Of a DNA stretch of 64,000 nucleotides, positions 55,406 through 62,722 are shown piece by piece. Position 1 is the stretch's first letter, and the number at the start of each line of letters is the position of its first letter. A program made the position numbers and the translations under genes. The stretch is from assembly GCA_944383265.1 (NCBI GenBank), contig CALWOX010000003.1, positions 224,587 to 288,586 on the forward strand, read 5' to 3'. The notes beneath the pieces are model-generated. The model was not told the origin of the DNA and ran no database searches. It was given only the letters and a program-made list of their open reading frames with translations. The stretch comes from an uncultured Lachnospiraceae bacterium. GTDB taxonomy: Bacteria; Bacillota; Clostridia; Lachnospirales; Lachnospiraceae.

Positions 55406-55630
55406 ATGGATATTGTAAAAGTTTTTGGAACAAACGTGAAGCACTATCGGCAGGCGTTGGGCATCTCCCAAGAAGCCTTTGCTGAGAAGTGCGGGCTTCA
55501 CAGAACATATATCAGTGCAATCGAGTGTTATCGCAGAAGTATATCTCTTGAAAATATTCAGCGTATAGCCGATGCACTTGAGGTTGAAACATACGAATTA
55601 TTCATTGAGGAGAAAGCAAAAAATGGATGA
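55406..55630 (+). CDS. XRE-family HTH regulator of the restriction operon
   Basis: 74 aa from the ATG at 55406, with GGAGG 9 bases upstream. It is almost only a helix-turn-helix: LGISQEAFAEKCGLHRTYIS and AIECYRRSISLENIQRIADA. This is the size and fold of restriction-modification controller proteins. Its last codons overlap the next gene by 8 bp. It could delay restriction-enzyme synthesis after entry into a new host. Confidence 0.88.
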   Translation: MDIVKVFGTNVKHYRQALGISQEAFAEKCGLHRTYISAIECYRRSISLENIQRIADALEVETYELFIEEKAKNG

Positions 55631-55931
55631 ATTAGAAAAAGTTAAGCAGCTTTTAGAAGCGCATCAAGGAAAAGGTAATGCAATTTCAGCAGGAGAGATC
55701 GAGCAAAGACTCGGATATCCTACAGAAGACACTCATGCAAAAGGACGAAGATTAGTTGAACGCTGTGCCAAGAAATATGGGATTCCAGTTTCTGGAGATA
55801 CTTCTGGTTACTTTATAATGACGAATCAATCCGAACTCGACGAATACAAAGCCAATCTTCGATCAAGGGCTAAAAAAATACAAGATCGCGAAGAATTGAT
55901 GGAAAAGAATTTTAAGGGGTGGAACAAATGA
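55623..55931 (+). CDS. Small winged-helix-like protein of the restriction operon
   Basis: 102 aa, not firmly recognised. MDELEKVKQLLEAHQGKGN and ISAGEIEQRLGYP look like the first helices of a winged helix, SGDTSGYFIMTN like the wing, and the C-terminal half is a charged helix (ANLRSRAKKIQDREELM). Overlaps of 8 bp with the XRE gene and 4 bp (ATGA) with the nuclease gene show tight coupling, so it probably regulates or assists the nuclease. Confidence 0.65.
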   Translation: MDELEKVKQLLEAHQGKGNAISAGEIEQRLGYPTEDTHAKGRRLVERCAKKYGIPVSGDTSGYFIMTNQSELDEYKANLRSRAKKIQDREELMEKNFKGWNK

Positions 55932-56518
55932 AATACACACTGAAAAACGAGAACATAGAAAGCTACAATGAGAGTAATACTTTCAGCTTTCCAAAATACA
56001 CTTCTCAGCTAATCAACTGGGCAAATCAAAATGCACAAGGCACTCGTCCTGTTGTTGTCGGTCAGATGTCCGAGTTATTTCCGGAGTTTATGGCTTCTGG
56101 CGAAGAAATCACCATTGAAAACTGGCACGATTGGTATGTAGAAAGATATCCCGATGCCTTTGACAAAGCAACTGATAAGATTTATGCACAGGTGCAGAAT
56201 CTTCGTGATGCTATTCCGCTTATTGATCGCGAAATGGTTAAACATTGGGTTGAAGATCTCGTCATTGCTAAGACATTCAATGGTATGTATGTTCAGAAAG
56301 CGATTTTAGCTTCTCTTGCTGAACGCAAAGGAACAACTTATCGTCTTGCTACTCCCGAAGAAGAGTCTGTTGGTATTGACGGATATGTTGGCGATGTTCC
56401 GTATTCTGTAAAACCCGACACATACAAGACGATGGGACGTTTGTCAGAAACAATCGCTGTGAAAATGATCTATTACACTAAGACAAAGACCGGATTGACC
56501 ATTGAAATTGAAGACTAA
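55928..56518 (+). CDS. MjaI-family type II restriction endonuclease
   Basis: 196 aa from the ATG at 55928, which overlaps the upstream stop as ATGA. It matches the MjaI restriction-enzyme family (MjaI cuts CTAG). TSQLINWANQNAQGTRPVVV near the start and FDKATDKIYAQVQNLRDAIP (in stretches) fit. A PD-(D/E)XK-like site is GIDGYVGDVPYSVKP (Asp ~159, Lys ~169). Specificity for CTAG is inference from the family. The cognate methyltransferase is convergent, 34 bp away. Confidence 0.8.
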   Translation: MKYTLKNENIESYNESNTFSFPKYTSQLINWANQNAQGTRPVVVGQMSELFPEFMASGEEITIENWHDWYVERYPDAFDKATDKIYAQVQNLRDAIPLIDREMVKHWVEDLVIAKTFNGMYVQKAILASLAERKGTTYRLATPEEESVGIDGYVGDVPYSVKPDTYKTMGRLSETIAVKMIYYTKTKTGLTIEIED

Positions 56519-56524
56519 CATTTA

Positions 56525-56548
56525 GGGCGGAGGCGAAAACCTCCGCCC
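56525..56548 (+). terminator. Bidirectional terminator between restriction and methylase genes
   Basis: GGGCGGAGG (56525-56533) pairs with CCTCCGCCC (56540-56548), a 9-bp GC-rich stem with a CGAAAA loop. It lies between the convergent stops and insulates the two arms of the system. Confidence 0.8.
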
Positions 56549-56552
56549 AGTT

Positions 56553-57827
56553 TCAATTAGGAAGTGAATTTAGGAATTTCTTTTGACAGGTATATTCAAA
56601 CGATGTGTCGACATCTACATATCCCGTTCTAACCAAGTGGTTGTTTACAAAGGTTTTATTATCAAGATACACATAGCACATCAGATTATTTTCTGCATCA
56701 TATTTTATAGTATCATACTTTAAGAAAACCTTTCGCTTTTGGAATTTCTCTTGCAAGAAACTGATAGCTTGTCCTTGATATAACGGGTTCGGTTTGATGC
56801 CTAATAGGCGAACAATAAGTCCATTGGTAAGTTCAATTTTATCAGACGAAATTACCCGCTTTACGCCAAAGAGTTCATCACGTTTTGCTTCAGACCGATC
56901 AATCTTTGAACCGAATCGAAGTTTCTTTACATCAACCTTTTTGTCCATTCGATGTGGGTCACTGAAAATATAAGGAAGTTGGTCAAAAGAAGAAATATTT
57001 CCAACTTCGTCTTCTGCAAAAATTACTTTTGCATCATCCCCTAATCTGAGCTGATCTGCACCTAATTTCTCACGAATGATGGGTTCAAAATCTTTGTTGA
57101 TTTCATAACCGATAGAATTTCTTCCAAGATTCTTTGCAGCAAGCGATGTTGTACCACTACCTGCAAACGGATCAAATACGGTTTCTCCTGCAAATGAAAA
57201 CATCTTAATTAGTCGTTTGGGAAGTTCTTCCGGGAACATAGCGATATGCCCCATCTGCTTGACACCATTGAAATTCCAATGAGACGAAAAATACTGTCCC
57301 CACTCTTCTTTTGTCATTGCTGACTGTTCCTTTTGTTGTTGAGTGGGCTTAGGAGCATTACCTAATTTCTTGAAAAGCAGAATAAACTCATAATCCATTT
57401 TGAGAATACCATTACGAGGATAAGGAAAACTTCCCATAATAGCACCGCCACCAGAGGTATTCATCGTCGTTGTTTTCTGCCAAATGATCGCTCCCATGTA
57501 GTCCATACCGAGAGATTCACAGAAACGGATTATTTCTGTTCTAATCGGTATAACCTTGTATCTGCCATAATATACGGAACGAGCAAACTGATCTCCAATG
57601 TTGATACATAATCTGCAACCATCAGAGAGAACACGGTTACACTCTTTCCATACTAAATTCAAATTGTTTATGTATTCTTCGTAACTGTCGTTAAAGCCAA
57701 TCTGATCTTCTGTGCCGTAATCTTTTAACTGCCAGTAAGGGGGCGAGGTTATAATTAGCTGCACAGATTTATCTTTGATTTGGTTGAGCGAACGACTATC
57801 ACCAAATATAATTTTGTGTTCAGTCAT
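56553..57827 (-). CDS. DNA methyltransferase with C-terminal SNase-like domain
   Basis: 424 aa. Beta-class order: catalytic motif TSPPYW at 27-32, then the SAM-binding FDPFAGSGTT at 218-227. The SPPY form fits N4-cytosine or N6-adenine methylation. Residues ~320-420 form an added staphylococcal-nuclease-like domain: KIELTNGLIVRLLGIK, FLQEKFQKRKVFLKYDTIKY and YVYLDNKTFVNNHLVRTGY. The Asp and Glu expected after RLLGI and the second Arg are replaced (KPNPLY; DAENN), so it is probably binding-only. AAAGGA precedes the ATG; the gene follows the XRE gene by 14 bp. Confidence 0.88.
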   Translation of the reverse strand: MTEHKIIFGDSRSLNQIKDKSVQLIITSPPYWQLKDYGTEDQIGFNDSYEEYINNLNLVWKECNRVLSDGCRLCINIGDQFARSVYYGRYKVIPIRTEIIRFCESLGMDYMGAIIWQKTTTMNTSGGGAIMGSFPYPRNGILKMDYEFILLFKKLGNAPKPTQQQKEQSAMTKEEWGQYFSSHWNFNGVKQMGHIAMFPEELPKRLIKMFSFAGETVFDPFAGSGTTSLAAKNLGRNSIGYEINKDFEPIIREKLGADQLRLGDDAKVIFAEDEVGNISSFDQLPYIFSDPHRMDKKVDVKKLRFGSKIDRSEAKRDELFGVKRVISSDKIELTNGLIVRLLGIKPNPLYQGQAISFLQEKFQKRKVFLKYDTIKYDAENNLMCYVYLDNKTFVNNHLVRTGYVDVDTSFEYTCQKKFLNSLPN

Positions 57828-57841
57828 AGCAAAGTCCTTTC

Positions 57842-58054
57842 TTACTTAACGAGTTCACCATTGCCTAAAACAAAGTATTGTTCGTATGTAACATCCAAAG
57901 CCTTTGCAATTTGGTTAAGTTCGTCCTGGGTTATTGTATTTCGTTTGAGTTTAGCATTAAAATTCTGTGGTGTTTGGTTGATCCTACGTGCGAGTTCGGA
58001 TAAACTCACACCAGTTCTTACGCACAAAACACGAATCTGTTCTGAAGTAGTCAT
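57842..58054 (-). CDS. Controller-like XRE HTH protein of the methylase operon
   Basis: 70 aa from the ATG at 58054, with GGAGAGG about 6 bases upstream. HTH: GVSLSELARRINQTPQNFNA and LKRNTITQDELNQIAKALD. It leads the methylase gene and probably binds the inverted repeat around its own promoter (58078-58115), as R-M C proteins do. Together with the XRE protein of the nuclease arm this locus has two small regulators. Confidence 0.87.
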   Translation of the reverse strand: MTTSEQIRVLCVRTGVSLSELARRINQTPQNFNAKLKRNTITQDELNQIAKALDVTYEQYFVLGNGELVK

Positions 58055-58077
58055 ACACACCTCTCCTTAGATCTTCT

Positions 58078-58115
58078 GGTTGATATTATACACTATTTGA
58101 TTGATAATGTCAACC
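58078..58115 (-). promoter_or_regulatory. Strong promoter inside a 12-bp inverted repeat (C-protein operator)
   Basis: Read leftward: TTGACA (58108-58113), a 17-base spacer, TATAAT (58085-58090), both consensus. The arms GGTTGATATTAT (58078-58089) and ATAATGTCAACC (58104-58115) are inverted repeats matching at 11 of 12 positions and overlap both promoter boxes. A bound HTH dimer would block polymerase, giving self-limiting expression of the XRE-methylase operon. Confidence 0.85.
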
Positions 58116-58146
58116 CTTTCGGCGTAAACAATATGAGAACACACTA

Positions 58147-58183
58147 AAAATACCGCCCATAAGAATTTATCCTATAGGCGGTA
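58147..58183 (-). terminator. Leftward terminator of the element's mob operon
   Basis: TACCGCC (58151-58157) pairs with GGCGGTA (58177-58183). Read leftward it is followed by TTTTTAGTG. It lies just after the DUF6061-like gene, the last gene of the leftward mobilisation block. Confidence 0.78.
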
Positions 58184-58191
58184 AATCTCAC

Positions 58192-58437
58192 TCAGCTCTC
58201 AAACAGTTTGTTCACGGTTACGGTTTTCAAATATTTCTCCGGGTCGCCGTTCAAAATCAGATCAGCATACTCCAACGGAGCATTATAGATCAGCCAATCC
58301 AGTTCAGACCGCTGATACATATTGTCGGCAATCTCGTTCTCCACAGCGATTGTATCAATCGCAATCATGGTGCCGTTATCGAATTTCAACTCCACGCAGG
58401 CGGTATCCATATTGAACGCACAGGATAGAATTCTCAT
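58192..58437 (-). CDS. DUF6061-like small element protein
   Basis: 81 aa, beginning MRILSCAFNMDTACVELKF; this start and NGTMIAIDTIAVENEIADN match the DUF6061 type found on integrative elements of gut Clostridia. No catalytic motif is seen. It overlaps the upstream gene by 4 bp (ATGA). It is probably an accessory protein of element maintenance or transfer; function unknown. Confidence 0.7.
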   Translation of the reverse strand: MRILSCAFNMDTACVELKFDNGTMIAIDTIAVENEIADNMYQRSELDWLIYNAPLEYADLILNGDPEKYLKTVTVNKLFES

Positions 58438-58733
58438 TGCTCTTGTCTCCTTAATCTTTCGGTGTTTTTCTTTGCCAGTTCGCTTGCAGCCTTGCGGCGG
58501 CTTTCGTCATAGGGGGCGGTCAGCTTGAACCCGAAACGCCCCTTGCTGACTTCAAAGCTCATACAGCCGTTTCCGTCATCTTCGATCAATCGGCACTCGG
58601 AGGGATATTTCCCGGCGTACTCGGTAAGCCTGTTTTTGAGTGCGGTATTGTAGGTGCAGACCTCGATCATGCTGTCTGCTTCGTTAAAATAGATGTTTGT
58701 TGCTTTCTGCTTCTTGGAAAGACCTGTTTTCAT
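58434..58733 (-). CDS. Small basic element protein
   Basis: 99 aa with AGGAGG 5 bases before the ATG (within AAACAGGAGGTTTTATG). It starts MKTGLSKKQKATNIYFNEAD and ends with a Lys/Arg-rich helix. It has a beta-rich centre (CMSFEVSKGRFGFKLTAPYD). I do not assign a function. Similar proteins accompany MobV-type elements in gut Firmicutes, as I recall them. It is coupled to the DUF6061-like gene. Confidence 0.65.
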   Translation of the reverse strand: MKTGLSKKQKATNIYFNEADSMIEVCTYNTALKNRLTEYAGKYPSECRLIEDDGNGCMSFEVSKGRFGFKLTAPYDESRRKAASELAKKNTERLRRQEQ

Positions 58734-58890
58734 AAAACCTCCTGTTTTTCACGAATTTTTCTCAGTTCATCACCTGTAAAAGTGGGCTGATTTTTGGATG
58801 TGGAGCACCCAAACGATGTGCGGTACGATTTGAACGATCCCATTTGGAAATTTGCGTTTTTTCCAGCTCTACACGGGAATCAGCGGGCAT
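58730..58890 (-). other. Gap after mob with two overlapping candidate micro-ORFs
   Basis: Two short leftward frames share this stretch. One of 42 codons (58890-58762) starts at an ATG within the last codons of the relaxase gene. One of 37 codons (58843-58730) starts MGSFKSYRTSFGC and its TGA overlaps the next gene's ATG. Both have the coupling expected in a packed operon, but neither has a good ribosome site. At most one is likely real. Confidence 0.3.
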
Positions 58891-60196
58891 CGTCTCTGTT
58901 GCGGTTTTTGCCACGGCTTCCGCTAAAGAAATGCCACAGATTGTTGCGGGAAATTACATCCTCATAGGTGCGAAGCCTGCTGCGGAGACGGTCATTTTCC
59001 TTCTCCAGATTTGCTGTGCGGAGCTGACCACGAAGAGACTTGTATTCGGACAGTTCCTTGGTTGCTGCCGCCAGTTTCCTTGTGAGATCGGCTACGGTGT
59101 TTTTCAATTCTGCGATCAGCTTGTGTGCGGCATCCAGGGCTTTCTGCAAAGCGGACTCTTTCTTCTCTTGTGCGATATGCTTTTTTGCCGCTGTGATAAC
59201 CATATCGAAATCGTCCTTGTCCACCGTAACCTTGTTGCCAATCAGAGTGGGCTTGGCTTCAATCTCGTCTATCCGTTTGAGGTCAAGTTTTTGCTTTTGG
59301 ATTCGCTCTTTGGCTTTGTCCAGCTTCTCGCTTTCCTTGGCGTGAGCTTCCTGCAGTTCTGCGATTTCGGATTGTATCTCGGTTTTCGTTTCCTGCAGTT
59401 CACTCAAGCGCTCCTGTTCTTTCATAACCTTAAACTGTGTGACTGTCAGATGTTCCTCGGAGCTGCCACGCTCGCCACGTTCCACATCGGTGTATCCGGC
59501 GGCTCGCATATGCTCGAAGAAATTGTCCTGCAGCACAGAGTAGGATTGTTTGAGAACGGCTTTTCCGTTTTTCGTTTTCAGTGGTTCGCCGTCCTCTCCG
59601 AGAACGGGCTGTGATTCCCATTTCTTGCTCATGCTCACTTGCGTGATTCGCTCTTTGACTGTTCCGACCAAGGGCGGGTCTTTGCATCGTCTTGTCCATT
59701 TGATTTCTTTCTCGACCACCAGCACATAAACAATGTGCAGGTGGTAGTGATACACGTCTTGCCCCAAAGCGTCCGACATGGCTCTGTTCCGTTCGTCGGC
59801 GTGCATCACCGCCGAGAGGATATATTGCTCACCGCCTACGATTTTTACTGCCGCTTTGTAAGCATCTTCGTAAAACTGTTTTGCGAAATCGTAGCCGCCG
59901 TGATTGTAGAAGTATGCGGAGTTTACATCGAAAACCAGTTCACCGAATTTGTCGGCATCGACTTTCAGACCACGAGTGGAGATCGTTCCGTCCGCCACCA
60001 TCTGCTCAAACATTTCCGTGTAACCAGCTGTCGGAGTTTTGAAATGGACGTTCATCGAAGTTCGCTCCGGGACTATATCTTGATTGGAATAGGATTCCTT
60101 TTCTCGTTCGTTATGACCTTGTGTTTTGCTGATGTCTGCATCAGCTAATTTTGCGTTTCTTGCACTTGTACGATGGATACCATCGCCTCTTGCCAT
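58880..60196 (-). CDS. mobV: MobV-family relaxase (Mob/Pre)
   Basis: 438 aa from the ATG at 60196, 9 bases after AGGAGG; an ATG two codons earlier sits too close to it. It is a plasmid recombination/mobilisation enzyme. The N-terminal domain carries MARGDGIHRTSARN. The histidine/acid metal motif is HADERN with YHYHLHIVYV (about 128-155). A long C-terminal coiled coil runs from about 260 to 410. It would nick oriT (60250-60290) just upstream of its own gene and lead the strand for conjugal transfer with helper functions from elsewhere. It is intact. Confidence 0.9.
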   Translation of the reverse strand: MARGDGIHRTSARNAKLADADISKTQGHNEREKESYSNQDIVPERTSMNVHFKTPTAGYTEMFEQMVADGTISTRGLKVDADKFGELVFDVNSAYFYNHGGYDFAKQFYEDAYKAAVKIVGGEQYILSAVMHADERNRAMSDALGQDVYHYHLHIVYVLVVEKEIKWTRRCKDPPLVGTVKERITQVSMSKKWESQPVLGEDGEPLKTKNGKAVLKQSYSVLQDNFFEHMRAAGYTDVERGERGSSEEHLTVTQFKVMKEQERLSELQETKTEIQSEIAELQEAHAKESEKLDKAKERIQKQKLDLKRIDEIEAKPTLIGNKVTVDKDDFDMVITAAKKHIAQEKKESALQKALDAAHKLIAELKNTVADLTRKLAAATKELSEYKSLRGQLRTANLEKENDRLRSRLRTYEDVISRNNLWHFFSGSRGKNRNRDDAR

Positions 60197-60249
60197 AGGC
60201 ATTTACCTCCTGCGTTTTGTTGGTGTTGTAGAGAGTAGCGTTTCGGAGA

Positions 60250-60290
60250 GACACTTTTGCGAAAGTGTAATAACCCACTATGATACTTTC
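60250..60290 (-). other. Predicted MobV-type origin of transfer
   Basis: Read leftward: AAGTATCATA, GTGGGT, TATTACACTT, an inverted repeat (8 of 10) around a six-base centre, then the hairpin ACACTTT/AAAGTGT (60251-60268). pMV158-type oriT reads AAGTATA-GTGTGT-TATACTT with the nick after GTGTG, so the match in layout is close. It lies 54 bases before the relaxase start, the standard place. Confidence 0.65.
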
Positions 60291-60593
60291 ATCCTACGGC
60301 TGCAAAGTACCGTGGGCTCTCCGAGGGGGTATGCGGCTTCTGCGGAAGCCTCTGCCGTCTTTTTCGGCTTGCAGGTAGTACCCACATCCTCAAAATACGG
60401 CGTGACCGACAGCCTTTCCGCAACGGGATTTGCTTCAATGCCGCCGCCCACAGGCAGAGAAGATTTTGAAAATCCTCTCTGCCATCCATCTCCAAATCTG
60501 CGGATTTTTCGATGGGGACGGGAGATGCGGTGAGGTCTGTGTCAGCCAATGCTTTGCCTTGTCTGCCATCCACAGGAGCGTGGCACGCTCCTG
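60291..60593. other. Intergenic stretch with no convincing gene
   Basis: About 300 bases between oriT and a small element gene. It holds a palindrome, GGCAGAGA (60453-60460) with TCTCTGCC (60476-60483) and AT-rich pairing between. The open leftward frame here has Pro/Arg-rich, non-coding-like content and no ribosome site, so I do not call it. Confidence 0.5.
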
Positions 60594-60848
60594 TCATAGC
60601 TCCCAAGGAGAAGTAGTCCAGCGGTAGCTCTGCAGCACTCCACGGCGGTCAAGATATTCCTGCCTTGCCTGTTCCCGCTGTTCCTCTGTTGGGGCTGTCT
60701 TATATTGAGAGTAGAGCTGTCGGTTGAGCATGGCATCCAGCTTTTGCTCCAAGCCCTGTCTGATTTCTTCGTCGAAATCGTCCTCGCCGTTCAGATGGTA
60801 AAGCACCAGATCGACGAACAGCTCATAGGGGATTTGTACGTTTTTCAT
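60594..60848 (-). CDS. Small acidic element protein
   Basis: 84 aa from the ATG at 60848 (AAGGA about 10 bases upstream). It starts MKNVQIPYELFVDLVLYHLN and continues as a charged helix (EEIRQGLEQKLDAMLNRQLY). The family is common on MobV/RepA-type elements of gut Clostridia, to my knowledge, with no assigned function. It lies between the RepA-like gene and oriT on the same strand, so it may help regulate replication or transfer. Confidence 0.7.
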   Translation of the reverse strand: MKNVQIPYELFVDLVLYHLNGEDDFDEEIRQGLEQKLDAMLNRQLYSQYKTAPTEEQREQARQEYLDRRGVLQSYRWTTSPWEL

Positions 60849-60884
60849 TCGCTTCGTTTCCTTTCCGCAACGATAGCGACGATT

Positions 60885-60930
60885 GCGACGGTGATTTTGG
60901 TGGTATCGGTTTAACCGTTGCGACCGTCGC
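60885..60930. repeat. GC-rich inverted and direct repeats downstream of the RepA-like gene
   Basis: GCGACGGT (60885-60892) pairs with ACCGTCGC (60923-60930); TTGCGACGG and TTGCGACCG also recur as direct repeats. It lies in the 90-bp gap between the RepA-like and small genes. It may be a terminator, an attenuator or part of a replication origin; nothing decides between them. Confidence 0.45.
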
Positions 60931-60938
60931 ACCTCAGT

Positions 60939-62096
60939 TTATTTTGTTGTGTAGGTTAGCGTCACACGCCTGCCAGAGTGCTTGGCTTTATTCTCATAAC
61001 TGATGCCGTATTCGTCTTTGAGCCTGCCGTGTTTGATGTTCAGATACTTGGTCAAGGCGTTTGCCGCCATTCCAATATTGAGCTTTTCTGCAAGCTCAGA
61101 GGGTGAGCCTGTCCACTCCGGTTGCTTCGGTGTAACCAACCTTGCCACCGCTTCCAATACAGGATCGGGCGGCTCTCTGTGAAGCTCGGTTTCTGTTCTG
61201 TCCAGGTTCCATATCTGCGTGTCGGGGTTTTTGCTCAGATAGAGGATTTGGTCTTGCTGATCTCGTCCGACCACATCAATGGTTGCCTCCAACGCTGTTC
61301 GCTTTTTCTTCTGCATGAGCAGGGAGCCGTCGGCACATCCGAGTAATCCTGTCGTGCCGGAGATCATTTCAAAGGTATCTCCTGCAGGCTGCTTTCTTGT
61401 GTGATGGACGGTCAGAACACAGATACTGTGCTTGTCTGCAAATTGCTTCAGCTTGCCGATGATTTCATAATCGCTGGCGTAGCTGTAAGCCTCGCCTCCC
61501 ACCTCACGGATTTTCTGCATCGTGTCAATGATAATCAGCTTGGTATCGGGGTGCTCCCTCATAAAGTATTCAAGCTGTTCATCAAGCCCGTTTCCGATCT
61601 TGTTTGCCACCGTTGCAAAGTGGAGCTTTTCACTGTCCTCCACACCGTACATCATAAACATACGGCTTTGGATTCTTTGGTAATCGTCCTCCAATGCGAG
61701 GTACAGCACCGTGCCTTGATGCACATCGAAGTCCCACAGCTTTTTGCCTGTGCTGACATGATAGGCGATCTGCGCTACCAAGAACGATTTGCCGATCTTC
61801 GGCGCACTGGCAAGGATATACGCCCCTCCGTAGAGCAGGCCGCCTATAATCGGCGTTCTGCTCTTGTAAGAGGTCTGATACAGCTCGGTCATAGAAACTG
61901 TGTGCAGATAGTGCGGGTCTGCCATGCGGCGCATCTGACGATAGATTTCTTCAAGATTTTCCGAAGAATTTTCATCCGGGTGATTGAATTCCGCATCGGA
62001 AGTGGGTATAATATTATTAGTGTTTTGAACGGACTGCCTTTCATCTGCGCCAACAGATGTTGCAAGGGCAGTCTTTTCTTTTGCGTCAATTACCAT
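60939..62096 (-). CDS. RepA-like RecA-fold helicase/ATPase
   Basis: 385 aa from the ATG at 62096 (9 bases after GGAGG; the ATG two codons earlier is too close). Walker A is LASAPKIGKSFLVA (about 94-107), Walker B is TKLIIIDTMQKI near 170, then VLTVHHTRK and SGTTGLLGCADGSLLM. This is the hexameric RepA/DnaB-type AAA_25 family. The C-terminal ~80 residues look like a winged helix (GSPSELAEKLNIGMAANALT). It probably unwinds the element during replication after excision or transfer. It overlaps the MobC-like gene by 11 bp. Confidence 0.88.
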   Translation of the reverse strand: MVIDAKEKTALATSVGADERQSVQNTNNIIPTSDAEFNHPDENSSENLEEIYRQMRRMADPHYLHTVSMTELYQTSYKSRTPIIGGLLYGGAYILASAPKIGKSFLVAQIAYHVSTGKKLWDFDVHQGTVLYLALEDDYQRIQSRMFMMYGVEDSEKLHFATVANKIGNGLDEQLEYFMREHPDTKLIIIDTMQKIREVGGEAYSYASDYEIIGKLKQFADKHSICVLTVHHTRKQPAGDTFEMISGTTGLLGCADGSLLMQKKKRTALEATIDVVGRDQQDQILYLSKNPDTQIWNLDRTETELHREPPDPVLEAVARLVTPKQPEWTGSPSELAEKLNIGMAANALTKYLNIKHGRLKDEYGISYENKAKHSGRRVTLTYTTK

Positions 62097-62421
62097 AGGC
62101 ATCGTCCTCCTTCATTCCATCCATAATGCTTGCAATCAGATTGATGGTGTCGATCAGTTCATCATTCACCCCCTCACCAGCTTCAATGCGTCGAAGCTCA
62201 TCCAGAACGGCGGCGAACTGATCTCTGAGCGCCTTGTACACTCTCGGATTGCCCTGTACCACCACATCCTTGCAGAGAAGTCTGCGAGTGATATAGTCCT
62301 GTTTGGTAAGCCCTGTGAGCTTCACAGCGAGGTCGATCTGTGCATTTTCTTCGTCCGACACTCGGAACGCCACCGTTCTGTTTCTCCATCGGTTGTGGTT
62401 GTCCATGTTCTTTGCTGACAT
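62086..62421 (-). CDS. MobC/ribbon-helix-helix relaxosome accessory protein
   Basis: 111 aa from the ATG at 62421, 9 bases after AAGGGG; the site is inside the integrase stop region. It starts MSAKNMDNHNRWRNRTVAFR. RTVAFRVSDEENAQIDLAVK plus LTGLTKQDYITRRLL form the ribbon-helix-helix. Such proteins bind near oriT and help the relaxase. The integrase reading frame ends 3 bases before this start, so they were once one operon. Confidence 0.8.
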   Translation of the reverse strand: MSAKNMDNHNRWRNRTVAFRVSDEENAQIDLAVKLTGLTKQDYITRRLLCKDVVVQGNPRVYKALRDQFAAVLDELRRIEAGEGVNDELIDTINLIASIMDGMKEDDAYGN

Positions 62422-62423
62422 AA

Positions 62424-62606
62424 TCATGCGCCCCTTTCCATATTCAATTTATCTGCCATTTCCGTCTGCTTGGACGGGAACAGGTGTGCGTAGTTGTAGG
62501 TGATGTCGATGCTTTCGTGTCCCACACGATCTGCAATCGCCGTAGCGGAGAAGCCCATGTCGATCAGATGGGAAACGTGGCTGTGTCTAATTCATGGAAC
62601 TCGATT
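62424..62606 (-). pseudogene. Tyrosine integrase, C-terminal relic with frameshift
   Basis: Read leftward it encodes the integrase box 2: (KIEFHEL)-RHSHVSHLIDMGFSATAIA, then DRVGHESIDITYNYAHLF (catalytic His and Tyr) and a C-terminal MADKLNMERGA. One base is missing in the catalytic Arg codon of H-E-L-R-H, shifting the frame, and 5' of KIEFHEL a TAA and unrelated sequence appear. The integrase is therefore dead and its N-terminal ~300 residues are gone. The element could only move with an integrase supplied elsewhere. Confidence 0.88.
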
Positions 62607-62619
62607 TTCGATTTTTATT

Positions 62620-62661
62620 GAACTATTTCTTGGTTTTCTGAGATAAATCAAGAAATAGTTC
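62620..62661. terminator. Hairpin at the integrase breakpoint
   Basis: GAACTATTTCTTG (62620-62632) pairs perfectly with CAAGAAATAGTTC (62649-62661), 13 bp, followed by TTTTCTATT on the right. It marks the junction between the element relic and the Fic gene and can act as a terminator for rightward transcripts. Confidence 0.65.
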
Positions 62662-62722
62662 TTTTCTATTCACCTTGTCAATGATATACTGAAAATAACG
62701 ATTTGTTGTTGAGGTATATGCG

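Noticed and set aside
60289..60606. 105-codon leftward open frame between oriT and the small element gene
   Set aside because: Pro/Arg-rich composition, no ribosome site, runs across the palindrome and the neighbouring gene start; looks like chance.
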